From NCBI GenBank assembly GCA_002389055.1, contig DGNT01000089.1, forward strand, positions 1 to 5,086: a stretch of DNA of 5,086 nucleotides, given 5' to 3'. A program made the position numbers and the translations under genes. This document shows positions 1-5,086 of the stretch, in pieces. The notes below the pieces were generated by a model, which saw nothing but the letters and a program-made list of their open reading frames with translations, made no database searches and was not told where the DNA came from. The DNA comes from Alcanivorax sp. UBA4485 (GTDB taxonomy: Bacteria; Pseudomonadota; Gammaproteobacteria; Pseudomonadales; Alcanivoracaceae). The first letter of the stretch is position 1. Each line of letters starts with the position of its first letter.

Positions 1-1205
1 ACGGCCTGGGCGGCATGATGCGCGCCCCGGCCCTGGGCCACCGCACCACCTCCAAGCAGTGCCCGCTGGGCCTGGGCGAGATGACCGCCGACTTTATCAA
101 CGCCTATGTGCTGCGCAGCGCCGGCTCCACCGGCGGCATGCTGGGCGCCTGCGCCACCTTCCTGTACAACCTGGAGCGTGGCGTGCACGCCATTCGCCAG
201 GGCCGCGCGCGGCTGGTGGTGGTGGGCACCAGCGAAGCGCCGCTGGTGCCGGAAGTGATGGAGGGCTACCGCGCCATGGGCGCGCTCGCCGAAGACGAGG
301 CCCTGGCCGCCCTGGACGGCGCCGCCAGCGCCGACCTGCGCCGCGCCTGCCGGCCGTTCGGCGACAACTGCGGCTTCACCATGGCGGAGTCCGCCCAGTT
401 CGCGGTGCTAATGGACGACGAGCTGGCCCTGGAACTGGGCGCGGACATTCTCGGCGCGGTGCCGGACGTGTTCGTGCACGCCGACGGCGCCAAGAAATCG
501 ATCTCGTCGCCGGGTATCGGCAACTACCTGACCCTGGCGCGCAGCGCCAACCTGGTCCGTCAGCTGCTCGGCGAGGACGCCCTGCGCCAGCGCAGCTATG
601 TGCACGCCCACGGCACCGGTACGCCGCAGAACCGCATCACCGAATCCCATGTGCTCAACCAGGTGGCCGGCGCCTTCGGCATTCAGGACTGGCCGGTGGC
701 GGCGATCAAAGCCTATGTGGGCCACTCCCTGGGCAGCGCCGGCGGCGACCAGCTGGCGGCGGCCCTGGGCACCTTCGCCGACGGCGTGCTGCCGGGCATC
801 GCCACGGTGGAGCGCTTCGCCGACGATCTGCACGCGGACCGGCTGTCCCTGAAACGGGAACACCGTGAGCTGCGCCCGGACGCCGCCCTGCTCAACTCCA
901 AGGGCTTCGGCGGCAACAACGCCACCGCCGTGGTGCTCTCCCCCGACGCCACCACCGATCTGCTGGCCCGCCGCCACGGCGCCGCGGCGCTGGACGGCTG
1001 GCGCGACCGCGTCGGTGCCACCCGCGACGCCGCCAGCGAGTACGACCGCCGCGCCCTGGCCGGCCAGGCGCTGCCCGAGTACCACTTCAACGACGGCGTG
1101 CTGCACGGCGACGACGTGGCGATCAGTGATCGGGAGATTCGTCTGCCGGGTTGGGCGCAGCCGCTGACCTTTGGGCATGACAGTGGGTTTGATGATTATC
1201 GCTAA
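1..1205 (+). CDS. fabY: Beta-ketoacyl-ACP synthase, FabY class (C-terminal part, 5' end outside window)
   Basis: This is a condensing enzyme of type II fatty acid synthesis. In Pseudomonas aeruginosa the FabY class starts chains by condensing acetyl-CoA with malonyl-ACP in the cytosol. The frame is open from base 3, so the first ATG at 15 is internal and the gene begins upstream. The 400 visible residues are about 63% of the roughly 630 expected. The thiolase-fold triad is complete: nucleophile Cys in GACATF (codon 150-152), His in HAHGTGTP (609-611) and His in VGHSLGSAGG (723-725). The conserved Lys of SKGFGGNNA is at 900-902. FabY is favoured over FabF because the stretches DFINAYVL, GACATFLYNL, SRPFGxNCGFT-like RPFGDNCGFTMAES and KKSISSPGxGNYLT match the P. 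aeruginosa protein as I remember it, and because about 90 residues follow the last KS motif. The stop at 1203-1205 is followed 15 bp later by a REP unit. No frameshift is seen. Assignment to the KS family is near certain; the FabY subclass is likely. Confidence 0.87.
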   Translation, partial: GLGGMMRAPALGHRTTSKQCPLGLGEMTADFINAYVLRSAGSTGGMLGACATFLYNLERGVHAIRQGRARLVVVGTSEAPLVPEVMEGYRAMGALAEDEALAALDGAASADLRRACRPFGDNCGFTMAESAQFAVLMDDELALELGADILGAVPDVFVHADGAKKSISSPGIGNYLTLARSANLVRQLLGEDALRQRSYVHAHGTGTPQNRITESHVLNQVAGAFGIQDWPVAAIKAYVGHSLGSAGGDQLAAALGTFADGVLPGIATVERFADDLHADRLSLKREHRELRPDAALLNSKGFGGNNATAVVLSPDATTDLLARRHGAAALDGWRDRVGATRDAASEYDRRALAGQALPEYHFNDGVLHGDDVAISDREIRLPGWAQPLTFGHDSGFDDYR

Positions 1206-1220
1206 GCGGATACTTTAAGC

Positions 1221-1294
1221 GTCTCTGGAATCCTGCGGGGCAACCGTTGCCGGGCGCTTCGCGCCCTTTCGCGGGCGGGGCCCGCTCCCACAAA
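1221..1294 (+). repeat. REP-like unit R1, long subtype
   Basis: This composite repeat reads from a GTCTCTGG tail to a REP core. It can form three consecutive hairpins: ggcaa/ttgcc with loop ccg (1239-1251), gggcgc/gcgccc with loop ttc (1252-1266), and the REP stem gcgggc/gcccgc with loop ggg (1271-1285). The REP core ends in TCCCAC, the complement of the GTGGGA (GTRG) tetranucleotide typical of REPs linked to RAYT transposases. It faces R2 head to head. It matches R3 closely, including the extra hairpin that R2 and R4 lack. It lies just after the fabY stop and has no T-tract, so it is not a classic intrinsic terminator. Confidence 0.85.
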
Positions 1295-1351
1295 GCCCGC
1301 TCGCACGGTGCCTATACCCGCCTTGTGGGAGCGGGCCCCGCCCGCGAAAGG
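1265..1351. repeat. 29-bp perfect inverted repeat joining R1 and R2
   Basis: The REP cores of R1 (1265-1293) and R2 (1323-1351) are exact reverse complements over 29 bp, separated by a 29-base spacer. In a transcript running on from fabY this would give a very stable long stem-loop. The pairing continues less perfectly outward through the hairpins to the GTCTCTGG / CCAGAGAC tails. Such paired REPs (BIME-like) are known to stabilise upstream mRNA, attenuate transcription or bind gyrase/IHF in enterobacteria. Which role applies here is inference. Confidence 0.85.
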
Positions 1352-1383
1352 CAAGCTCAGCTTGCCGGCAGGATGCCAGAGAC
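1322..1383 (-). repeat. REP-like unit R2, short subtype
   Basis: This has the same architecture as R1 but lies on the opposite strand and has one tail hairpin instead of two: a 7-bp stem ggcaagc/gcttgcc with a 3-base loop (1350-1366). The REP stem gcgggc/gcccgc has loop ccc (1331-1345), and the unit ends at the CCAGAGAC tail (1376-1383). It matches R4 almost base for base, with differences mainly in loops. The R2 tail may contribute the -35 region of a promoter for the following phospholipase gene. Confidence 0.85.
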
Positions 1384-1390
1384 GTATTTT
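1362..1390 (+). promoter_or_regulatory. Possible sigma70 promoter for the phospholipase D gene
   Basis: TTGCCG (1362-1367) and TATTTT (1385-1390) are separated by exactly 17 bp. Each matches four of six consensus bases. The -10 box lies about 40 bp before the ATG at 1431, in the only AT-richer patch of this gap. The -35 box falls inside the R2 tail hairpin, so the repeat may have supplied part of the promoter. Matches this weak arise by chance, so the call is tentative. Confidence 0.3.
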
Positions 1391-1430
1391 CGGTGTACCC
1401 AAAAACCAGCCATAAAAGCACCGAGCCCCC

Positions 1431-2909
1431 ATGCCGTCTTCCCGCAAACGCCCCGTCCTTCTACTGATCCTGGTGCTGGCCGCCGCCTGGCTGCTCACCG
1501 GCCTCTACCATGTGTTCAAACCGCTGCCGGAGGGCGTCGGCGAGGCCTGGCCGACGCGGCCGGCGGAGGACGTGGCGGTGCTTATCGACGACACCTGGGT
1601 CAATCAGACGGCGGCGGATAACCAGGACGAACCCCGCCGCCATTTCGATCAGTCGATCTTCGACGAGTTCTTCCGTCTGATCGGCCAGGCGGAGAAGCTG
1701 GTGGTGGTGGACATGTTCCTGTTCAACGACATGGCCGGGGCCACCACCGATACCCTGCGCCCGCTCAGCGAACAGCTCACCGACGCCCTGACCGAGCGCA
1801 AAAAAGAGCGCCCGAACCTGCGCGCGGTATTGATCACCGACCGCTTCAATACGCTCTACGGTGGCGTGCGCGCACCGCACCTGGCGCGCCTCGAGGACGC
1901 CGGCGTGGAAGTGGTGTTCACCGATCTGCCGCGTCTGCGCGATTCCAACCCCAGCTGGTCGGCGCTGTGGCGTCTGTGCTGCCAATGGGCCGGCAACAGC
2001 AGCGAAGGCGGCTGGCTGCCCAATCCCACCGGTGACGGCGAGGTGACCCTGCGCACCTATTTATCGCTGATCAATTTCAAAGCCAACCACCGTAAAACCC
2101 TGGTGGTGGACGAAGGCGACACCTGGACCGGCCTGGTGACGTCCGCCAACGCCCATGACGCCAGCAGCGCCCATTCCAACATCGCGGTGCGCTTCAGCGG
2201 CCCGGCGGCGCTCGATCTGCTGCAGTCGGAACGGGCGGCGGTGGCGTTCTCCAGCGACAACGACACGGGCGGCTGGCCCCTGGCCCGCGCCGAGGCCGGG
2301 AGCGAGGACGACGGCGCCACGGTGGCGGTGCTCAGCGAAGCGGCGATCCGTGACGCTTTGCTGGCAACCATCAATGAGGCGGACAGCGGCGAGCATCTGG
2401 ACGTGGGCGTGTTCTATCTCTCGCACCGGCCGCTGATCGAGGCGCTGGCCGCCGCCCGCGAGCGCGGCGTTACCGTGCGGCTACTGCTGGACCCCAACAA
2501 GGACGCCTTCGGCCGCAAGAAGAACGGCATGCCCAACCGGCAGGTGGCCTGGGAGCTGCACCGCGCCGGGGTCGACATCCGCTGGTGCGCCACCCATGGT
2601 GAGCAGTGCCACACCAAGATGCTGCTGCGCTACGCCGACGACGCCAGCAGCCGGCCAGCGGTGCTGATTGCCGGCTCCGCCAACTTCACCCGCCGCAACC
2701 TGGACAACCTCAACCTGGAAACTAACGTCCAACTCACCGCCGCCGCCGACCACCCGGCCATGACCACCGCCCGCGACGCCTTCCAGCGCCGCTGGAGCAA
2801 CCCGGACGGCAAGCTGTTCAGCGAACCCTACGACGCCTACGAAGACGACTCCAGGCTGCGCTACGCATTGTACCGATTTATGGAGTTTACCGGCTGGTCC
2901 ACGTTCTAA
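1431..2909 (+). CDS. Membrane-anchored phospholipase D superfamily protein (cardiolipin-synthase-like)
   Basis: This 492-residue protein has an N-terminal signal anchor: basic RKR at residues 5-7, then a hydrophobic stretch at about 8-29. The two-lobed PLD catalytic region is therefore probably periplasmic. The first HKD motif is canonical, HRKTLVVD (His220, Lys222, Asp227), followed by TSANAHD. The second is HTKMLLRYAD (His394, Lys396), followed by GSANFTRRN and Glu430; Tyr401 occupies the usual Asp position. PLD enzymes use a phospho-histidine intermediate to cleave or transfer phosphodiesters, for example phosphatidyl transfer in cardiolipin synthesis. The substrate here is not predictable. 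Cys183/184, Cys386 and Cys393 could form disulfides if periplasmic. ATG 1431 is the first possible start, since an in-frame TAA lies at 1413-1415. The ribosome binding site is weak (GAG at 1423-1425). REP pairs flank the gene on both sides, so it is probably transcribed alone. Superfamily is certain; the exact enzyme is not. Confidence 0.88.
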   Translation: MPSSRKRPVLLLILVLAAAWLLTGLYHVFKPLPEGVGEAWPTRPAEDVAVLIDDTWVNQTAADNQDEPRRHFDQSIFDEFFRLIGQAEKLVVVDMFLFNDMAGATTDTLRPLSEQLTDALTERKKERPNLRAVLITDRFNTLYGGVRAPHLARLEDAGVEVVFTDLPRLRDSNPSWSALWRLCCQWAGNSSEGGWLPNPTGDGEVTLRTYLSLINFKANHRKTLVVDEGDTWTGLVTSANAHDASSAHSNIAVRFSGPAALDLLQSERAAVAFSSDNDTGGWPLARAEAGSEDDGATVAVLSEAAIRDALLATINEADSGEHLDVGVFYLSHRPLIEALAAARERGVTVRLLLDPNKDAFGRKKNGMPNRQVAWELHRAGVDIRWCATHGEQCHTKMLLRYADDASSRPAVLIAGSANFTRRNLDNLNLETNVQLTAAADHPAMTTARDAFQRRWSNPDGKLFSEPYDAYEDDSRLRYALYRFMEFTGWSTF

Positions 2910-2918
2910 CGAAGCCGC

Positions 2919-3007
2919 CTTGTGGGAGCGGGCCTTTGTGGGAGCGGGCCTTGCCCGCGAAAGGGCGCGAAGCGCCCGGCAAAGGTTGCCCCGCGGGATC
3001 CCAGAGA
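2919..3007 (-). repeat. REP-like unit R3, long subtype with half-core duplication
   Basis: This unit is the reverse-strand counterpart of R1. It carries the REP stem gcgggc/gcccgc with loop ctt (2944-2958), the hairpin gggcgc/gcgccc with loop gaa (2963-2977), the hairpin ggcaa/ttgcc with loop agg (2978-2990), and the CCAGAGAC-type tail near 3000-3007. Stems are identical to those of R1, while the REP loop and the ggcaa/ttgcc loop differ. It begins about 10 bp after the phospholipase stop codon and points tail to tail with R4, the reverse of the R1/R2 arrangement. Confidence 0.83.
2920..2951. repeat. 16-bp perfect tandem duplication inside R3
   Basis: The 16-mer beginning TTGTGGGAGC occurs at 2920-2935 and again, directly adjoining and identical, at 2936-2951. 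It covers the GTGG tetranucleotide and the first half of the REP stem, so R3 has two left arms but one right arm. The other three units have a single copy. Slippage during replication or an aborted transposition event could produce this. Confidence 0.9.
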
Positions 3008-3032
3008 CATCTGAAAGCAGAGCGATAACAAG

Positions 3033-3094
3033 CTCTCTGGTATCCTGCCGGCAAGCAGAGCTTGCCTTTCGCGGGCTGGGCCCGCTCCTACAAG
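3033..3094 (+). repeat. REP-like unit R4, short subtype
   Basis: This runs from a CTCTCTGG tail through a 7-bp hairpin ggcaagc/gcttgcc with loop aga (3050-3066) to the REP stem gcgggc/gcccgc with loop tgg (3071-3085). The terminal tetranucleotide on the minus strand is GTAGG rather than GTGGG, still fitting GTRG. It nearly matches R2. The unit ends exactly where the stop codon of the minus-strand ATPase gene begins (3095-3097). Together with R3 it fills the gap between convergent genes, where bidirectional transcription stopping or 3' mRNA protection would be expected. There is no T-tract on either strand. Confidence 0.83.
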
Positions 3095-3889
3095 TCAGGC
3101 GGCGCGCTGGCCTTCGTCGCTCATCATGCGGCGGATGTGCAGGTCCAGTTGTCGGTACTCGGGGTGTTCGAGCATGGCTTCGCGGTCGCCGTTCAGCGAC
3201 GCCTTGAAGCCGGGGCGGATGGTCTCGCGCAGCCGGCCCGGGTGGCTGGACAGGAAGAACACCACGTCGCCCAGATAGAGCGCCTCTTCGATGTCGTGGG
3301 ACACCAGCAGCACGGTGGTGCGCTCCTTGCGCACGATCTCCAGCAACAAGGACTGCATCTGCCAGCGGGTCTCCGGGTCCAGCGCCCCAAACGGCTCGTC
3401 CATCAGCAGCAGGGCGGGATGGTTGGCCAGGGTACGGGCGATGGCCACCCGCTGGCGCATGCCGCCGGACAGTTCGTGCGGGTAGGCGTCGGCCACGTCG
3501 CCCAGACGCACCGCGTCGATGAAGTACTCCACCGCCCCTTCCCGCAGGCTGCTGCTGTCGCCGGTGATGCGCAGCCCGTAGGCCACGTTCTGGCGCACCG
3601 TCAGCCAGGGAAAAGAGGTGTAGCTCTGGAACACCATGCCGCGGTCGCGGCCGGGGCCGGTGATCGGCTGGCCGTTGAGAGACAGCGCGCCGGTGGTGGG
3701 GTCTTCCAGCCCCGCCACCATGCGCAACAGTGTCGACTTGCCGCAGCCGGAAGGGCCCAACAGCACCCCCACCTGGCCCGGCGCCAGCTGCAGGGAGACG
3801 TCCTCCAGGGCGGTGCGCGCCTGGCGCGTGCCGGCCCGGAAGGTTTTGCCCACGCGGCTCAGTGTCAGCCCGTTTTGATTCGGCTGCAT
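3095..3889 (-). CDS. ABC importer ATP-binding protein, nitrate/sulfonate/taurine type
   Basis: This 264-residue ATPase energises the importer encoded with it and works as a dimer on the cytoplasmic face of the permease. All nucleotide-binding elements are intact: Walker A GPSGCGKST (45-53), Q-loop Gln88 in MVFQSY, signature LSGGMRQR (140-147), Walker B ALLLMDEP (159-166), D-loop GALD (168-171) and switch His198 in VSHDIEEALYLGD. The segment FPWLTVRQNVAYGL after the Q-loop is typical of the TauB/SsuB/NrtD group. Length is normal for that group. The start is supported by a strong GGAGGA (3896-3901) six bases before the ATG. It is last in the operon, 16 bp after the binding-protein stop. Its own stop codon touches repeat R4. 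The family is secure; the substrate is unknown, so no symbol is given. Confidence 0.93.
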   Translation of the reverse strand: MQPNQNGLTLSRVGKTFRAGTRQARTALEDVSLQLAPGQVGVLLGPSGCGKSTLLRMVAGLEDPTTGALSLNGQPITGPGRDRGMVFQSYTSFPWLTVRQNVAYGLRITGDSSSLREGAVEYFIDAVRLGDVADAYPHELSGGMRQRVAIARTLANHPALLLMDEPFGALDPETRWQMQSLLLEIVRKERTTVLLVSHDIEEALYLGDVVFFLSSHPGRLRETIRPGFKASLNGDREAMLEHPEYRQLDLHIRRMMSDEGQRAA

Positions 3890-3895
3890 ATCGGT

Positions 3896-3901
3896 TCCTC
3901 C
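3896..3901 (-). promoter_or_regulatory. Ribosome binding site of the ABC ATPase gene
   Basis: GGAGGA on the minus strand lies six bases upstream of the ATG at 3889. It sits within the 16-bp gap after the binding-protein stop codon (3906-3908), which favours translational coupling of the two genes. It fixes the start choice. Confidence 0.8.
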
Positions 3902-3905
3902 AGCG

Positions 3906-4931
3906 TCACTTCGCCAGCACGGCTTCCAGCGGCGCGGTGTTCACACCGGCGTCGATGGGATGACGTTCGTCCACCAGGCCGAACTTCAGCCACCAGTCGG
4001 TGGTGGTTTCCCAGTGCCGGGCCATCTGGCCGTTCTGCGGGCCCAGGGGCAGTTCGCCGGGAATCACGCCCATGAATTTGCCGGCCTGTTCAGCGTCGAA
4101 CACCCAGATGCCGCCCTTGAGAATCTCGCCGTCCTTGCCGATCACTTTTTCCACGTCGGCCACCGGGAAGTTCAGCCCCTTGGCGATGATCTTGTTGCCC
4201 TCTTCCGGGTTCTCTTTCCAGAACGCCACCGCCTTGAAGTAGGCCTCCATGGTCTTGGCGGCCAGCTCCGGCTTGTCGAGAAAGGCGTCGCTCATGTACA
4301 TACCGTCGCCGAGCAGTGCGGTTTCGATCCAGTCGCCCTCCGCGGAGGACGCGGCCACGGTGGCGCCGGGCAGGGCCTCCAGCGCTTGCGAGCCGAACGG
4401 TTCCCAGAATTCAGCGGCCTTCACATTGCCGCCCACCAGCGCGCCCACGGCGTCGTCCATGATCAGGTTGGTGAACTGCACGTCCTTGATGCTGACGCCG
4501 TTCTGCTCCAGCCAGATGCCCATGAAGATCTGCGTGAGGCCGCCTTCCAGCACCGCCACGGATTCCCCTTTCAGGTCCTCGGCGCTGTCCACGCCCGGCG
4601 CCAGTACGATCTTGTCGGTGCCGTAGGACGGGTTGGTGTAGGTGACCAGCTTCACCGGCACGTCCTTGTCGGCGGCGATGGGCCCGTACTCGGCGGTGCT
4701 GGACGTCACGTCCAGGGCGCCGGCGGACATCAGCGAGAAGCTCTCGTAGGGGTCCTCGATGATGGTGATTTCCAGGTCCAGGTCCGGCACCAGGTTTTTC
4801 TCCTGGGCGATGAACCAGAACCCGTAACCGGGCCAGGAGAACAGCGACACCCGCACGGTGTCGGCGGCGTGAGCGGCCGCGGCGGAGAAGCTCAGGCCCG
4901 CCGCCAGCATCAGGGTTTTAACGATACGCAT
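3906..4931 (-). CDS. Periplasmic substrate-binding protein of ABC importer (NMT1/TauA/SsuA-like)
   Basis: This 341-residue protein would capture the solute in the periplasm and deliver it to the neighbouring permease. A Sec signal peptide is clear: MRIVK, a hydrophobic core at about residues 6-20, then AHA with predicted cleavage after Ala22. There is no cysteine at the cleavage site, so it is a soluble protein and not a lipoprotein. The mature start (VRVSLFSWPGYGFWFIAQEKNL) matches the family pattern of a strand, an aromatic-Gly ligand loop and the AxEKxL helix. LMSAGALDVT and GGLTQIFMGIWLEQNG fit the two-lobe fold. Many aromatic residues (Trp33, Phe38, Trp39, Phe40, Trp140, Trp176) could line the pocket. 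The frame stays open upstream to an ATG at 4991, but that start would overlap the permease and bury the signal peptide. A good GAGGAG (4940-4945) supports 4931. Candidate ligands include sulfonates, nitrate or pyrimidine-like compounds; I cannot choose between them. Confidence 0.9.
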   Translation of the reverse strand: MRIVKTLMLAAGLSFSAAAAHAADTVRVSLFSWPGYGFWFIAQEKNLVPDLDLEITIIEDPYESFSLMSAGALDVTSSTAEYGPIAADKDVPVKLVTYTNPSYGTDKIVLAPGVDSAEDLKGESVAVLEGGLTQIFMGIWLEQNGVSIKDVQFTNLIMDDAVGALVGGNVKAAEFWEPFGSQALEALPGATVAASSAEGDWIETALLGDGMYMSDAFLDKPELAAKTMEAYFKAVAFWKENPEEGNKIIAKGLNFPVADVEKVIGKDGEILKGGIWVFDAEQAGKFMGVIPGELPLGPQNGQMARHWETTTDWWLKFGLVDERHPIDAGVNTAPLEAVLAK

Positions 4932-4939
4932 GGTAATGA

Positions 4940-4945
4940 CTCCTC
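4940..4945 (-). promoter_or_regulatory. Ribosome binding site of the substrate-binding protein gene
   Basis: GAGGAG on the minus strand stands eight bases before the ATG at 4931. It lies in the 26-bp gap after the permease stop codon. It decides in favour of the start at 4931 over the upstream in-frame ATG at 4991. Confidence 0.8.
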
Positions 4946-4957
4946 GGGGAACGAAAT

Positions 4958-5086
4958 TCACTGGTGGCCACCGCGCAGATACGGGAACCACCAGCGGTGC
5001 AGAACTCGGAACAGGGCGTCCAGGGCCAGGCCCAGCAGCCCGTTGGTGACGATGCCGGCCATGATGTCGTCGACGTGCACGAAGCG
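4958..5086 (-). CDS. ABC importer permease, C-terminal 42 residues (gene runs off the window)
   Basis: Translating the minus strand from the window edge gives 42 residues ending in TGA (4958-4960). The sequence holds a hydrophobic segment, IMAGIVTNGLLGLALDALF, followed by an aromatic/basic tail, RVLHRWWFPYLRG. This matches the end of SsuC/TauC/NrtB-type permeases, where the last membrane helix (xGLLGLxLD) is followed by a short basic cytoplasmic tail. It is followed after 26 bp by the binding-protein gene and then the ATPase, so these are three parts of one importer. The operon order is permease, binding protein, ATPase as far as it can be seen. The fragment is too short to name the substrate. 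Confidence 0.82.
   Translation of the reverse strand, partial: RFVHVDDIMAGIVTNGLLGLALDALFRVLHRWWFPYLRGGHQ

Noticed and set aside
408..1178. Minus-strand open frame of 256 codons opposite fabY
   Set aside because: It is Gly/Val/Ala/Gln-rich, has no recognisable motif, and is antisense to a clearly conserved synthase frame.
1206..1430. Intrinsic terminator for fabY
   Set aside because: The stem-loop is strong but no run of T follows it on the transcribed strand, so it fits a REP pair better than a rho-independent terminator.
1202..1498. Short open frames spanning the R1/R2 repeats on both strands
   Set aside because: Their translations are repeat sequence (for example PFAGGARSHK, GAGPARER) and recur at 2920-3207 wherever the repeat occurs, so they reflect the repeat and not a gene.
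1431..2909. Phospholipase D gene as part of a PLD-based defence system or type VI effector
   Set aside because: It has a signal anchor and no neighbouring immunity, VgrG, helicase or nuclease genes in the window; a housekeeping lipid role is simpler.
1221..3094. CRISPR-like array or insertion sequence
   Set aside because: The repeats are only four, are inverted rather than direct, have no regular spacers, and enclose a conserved phospholipase gene and no transposase; no cas gene is present.
3062..4075. Long plus-strand open frame of about 337 codons opposite the ATPase gene
   Set aside because: It lies antisense to a gene with every ABC ATPase motif, starts inside a repeat and has low-complexity His/Gln/Ala-rich composition typical of a shadow frame in GC-rich DNA.
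4932..4991. Upstream start that would extend the binding protein by 20 residues
   Set aside because: It would overlap the permease coding end, displace the signal peptide from the N-terminus, and ignore the good GAGGAG site before 4931.

Overview
The window reads as a chromosomal piece of a GC-rich gammaproteobacterium, most likely a Pseudomonas- or Alcanivorax-like member of the Pseudomonadales. Two things point there. One is a FabY-class ketoacyl synthase, a family best known from Pseudomonas aeruginosa. The other is a set of REP-type repeats whose core (GTGGGAGCGGGC-loop-GCCCGCGAA) resembles the abundant Pseudomonas REPs. I cannot fix the genus from sequence alone.

Layout, left to right. 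Bases 1-1205 (+) hold the C-terminal two thirds of a FabY-type beta-ketoacyl-ACP synthase, with all catalytic residues in view. Bases 1206-1430 hold a pair of oppositely oriented REP-like units (R1, R2) and a possible weak promoter. Bases 1431-2909 (+) encode an intact membrane-anchored phospholipase D superfamily protein with two HKD-type motifs. Bases 2910-3094 hold a second pair of the same units (R3, R4), lying between convergent genes. From 3095 to the end, on the minus strand, runs an ABC importer operon of the nitrate/sulfonate/taurine type. In transcription order it has a permease (only the C-terminus is in the window), a periplasmic binding protein and an ATPase. Its promoter and the rest of the permease lie beyond base 5086.

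The genes form two functional blocks. The first two are linked to lipids: initiation of fatty acid synthesis, and a PLD/cardiolipin-synthase-like enzyme. The REP pair between them argues against tight co-transcription. The three transporter genes form one importer with short gaps (26 and 16 bp) and good ribosome binding sites; the substrate cannot be read from the sequence.

I see no mobile genetic cargo, defence system, CRISPR array or RNA gene. The most interesting structure is the repeat set. Four composite units of two subtypes (two long, two short) bracket the phospholipase gene. The two pairs have opposite relative orientation, stems are invariant and loops vary, and one unit carries a perfect 16-bp tandem duplication of half its REP core.
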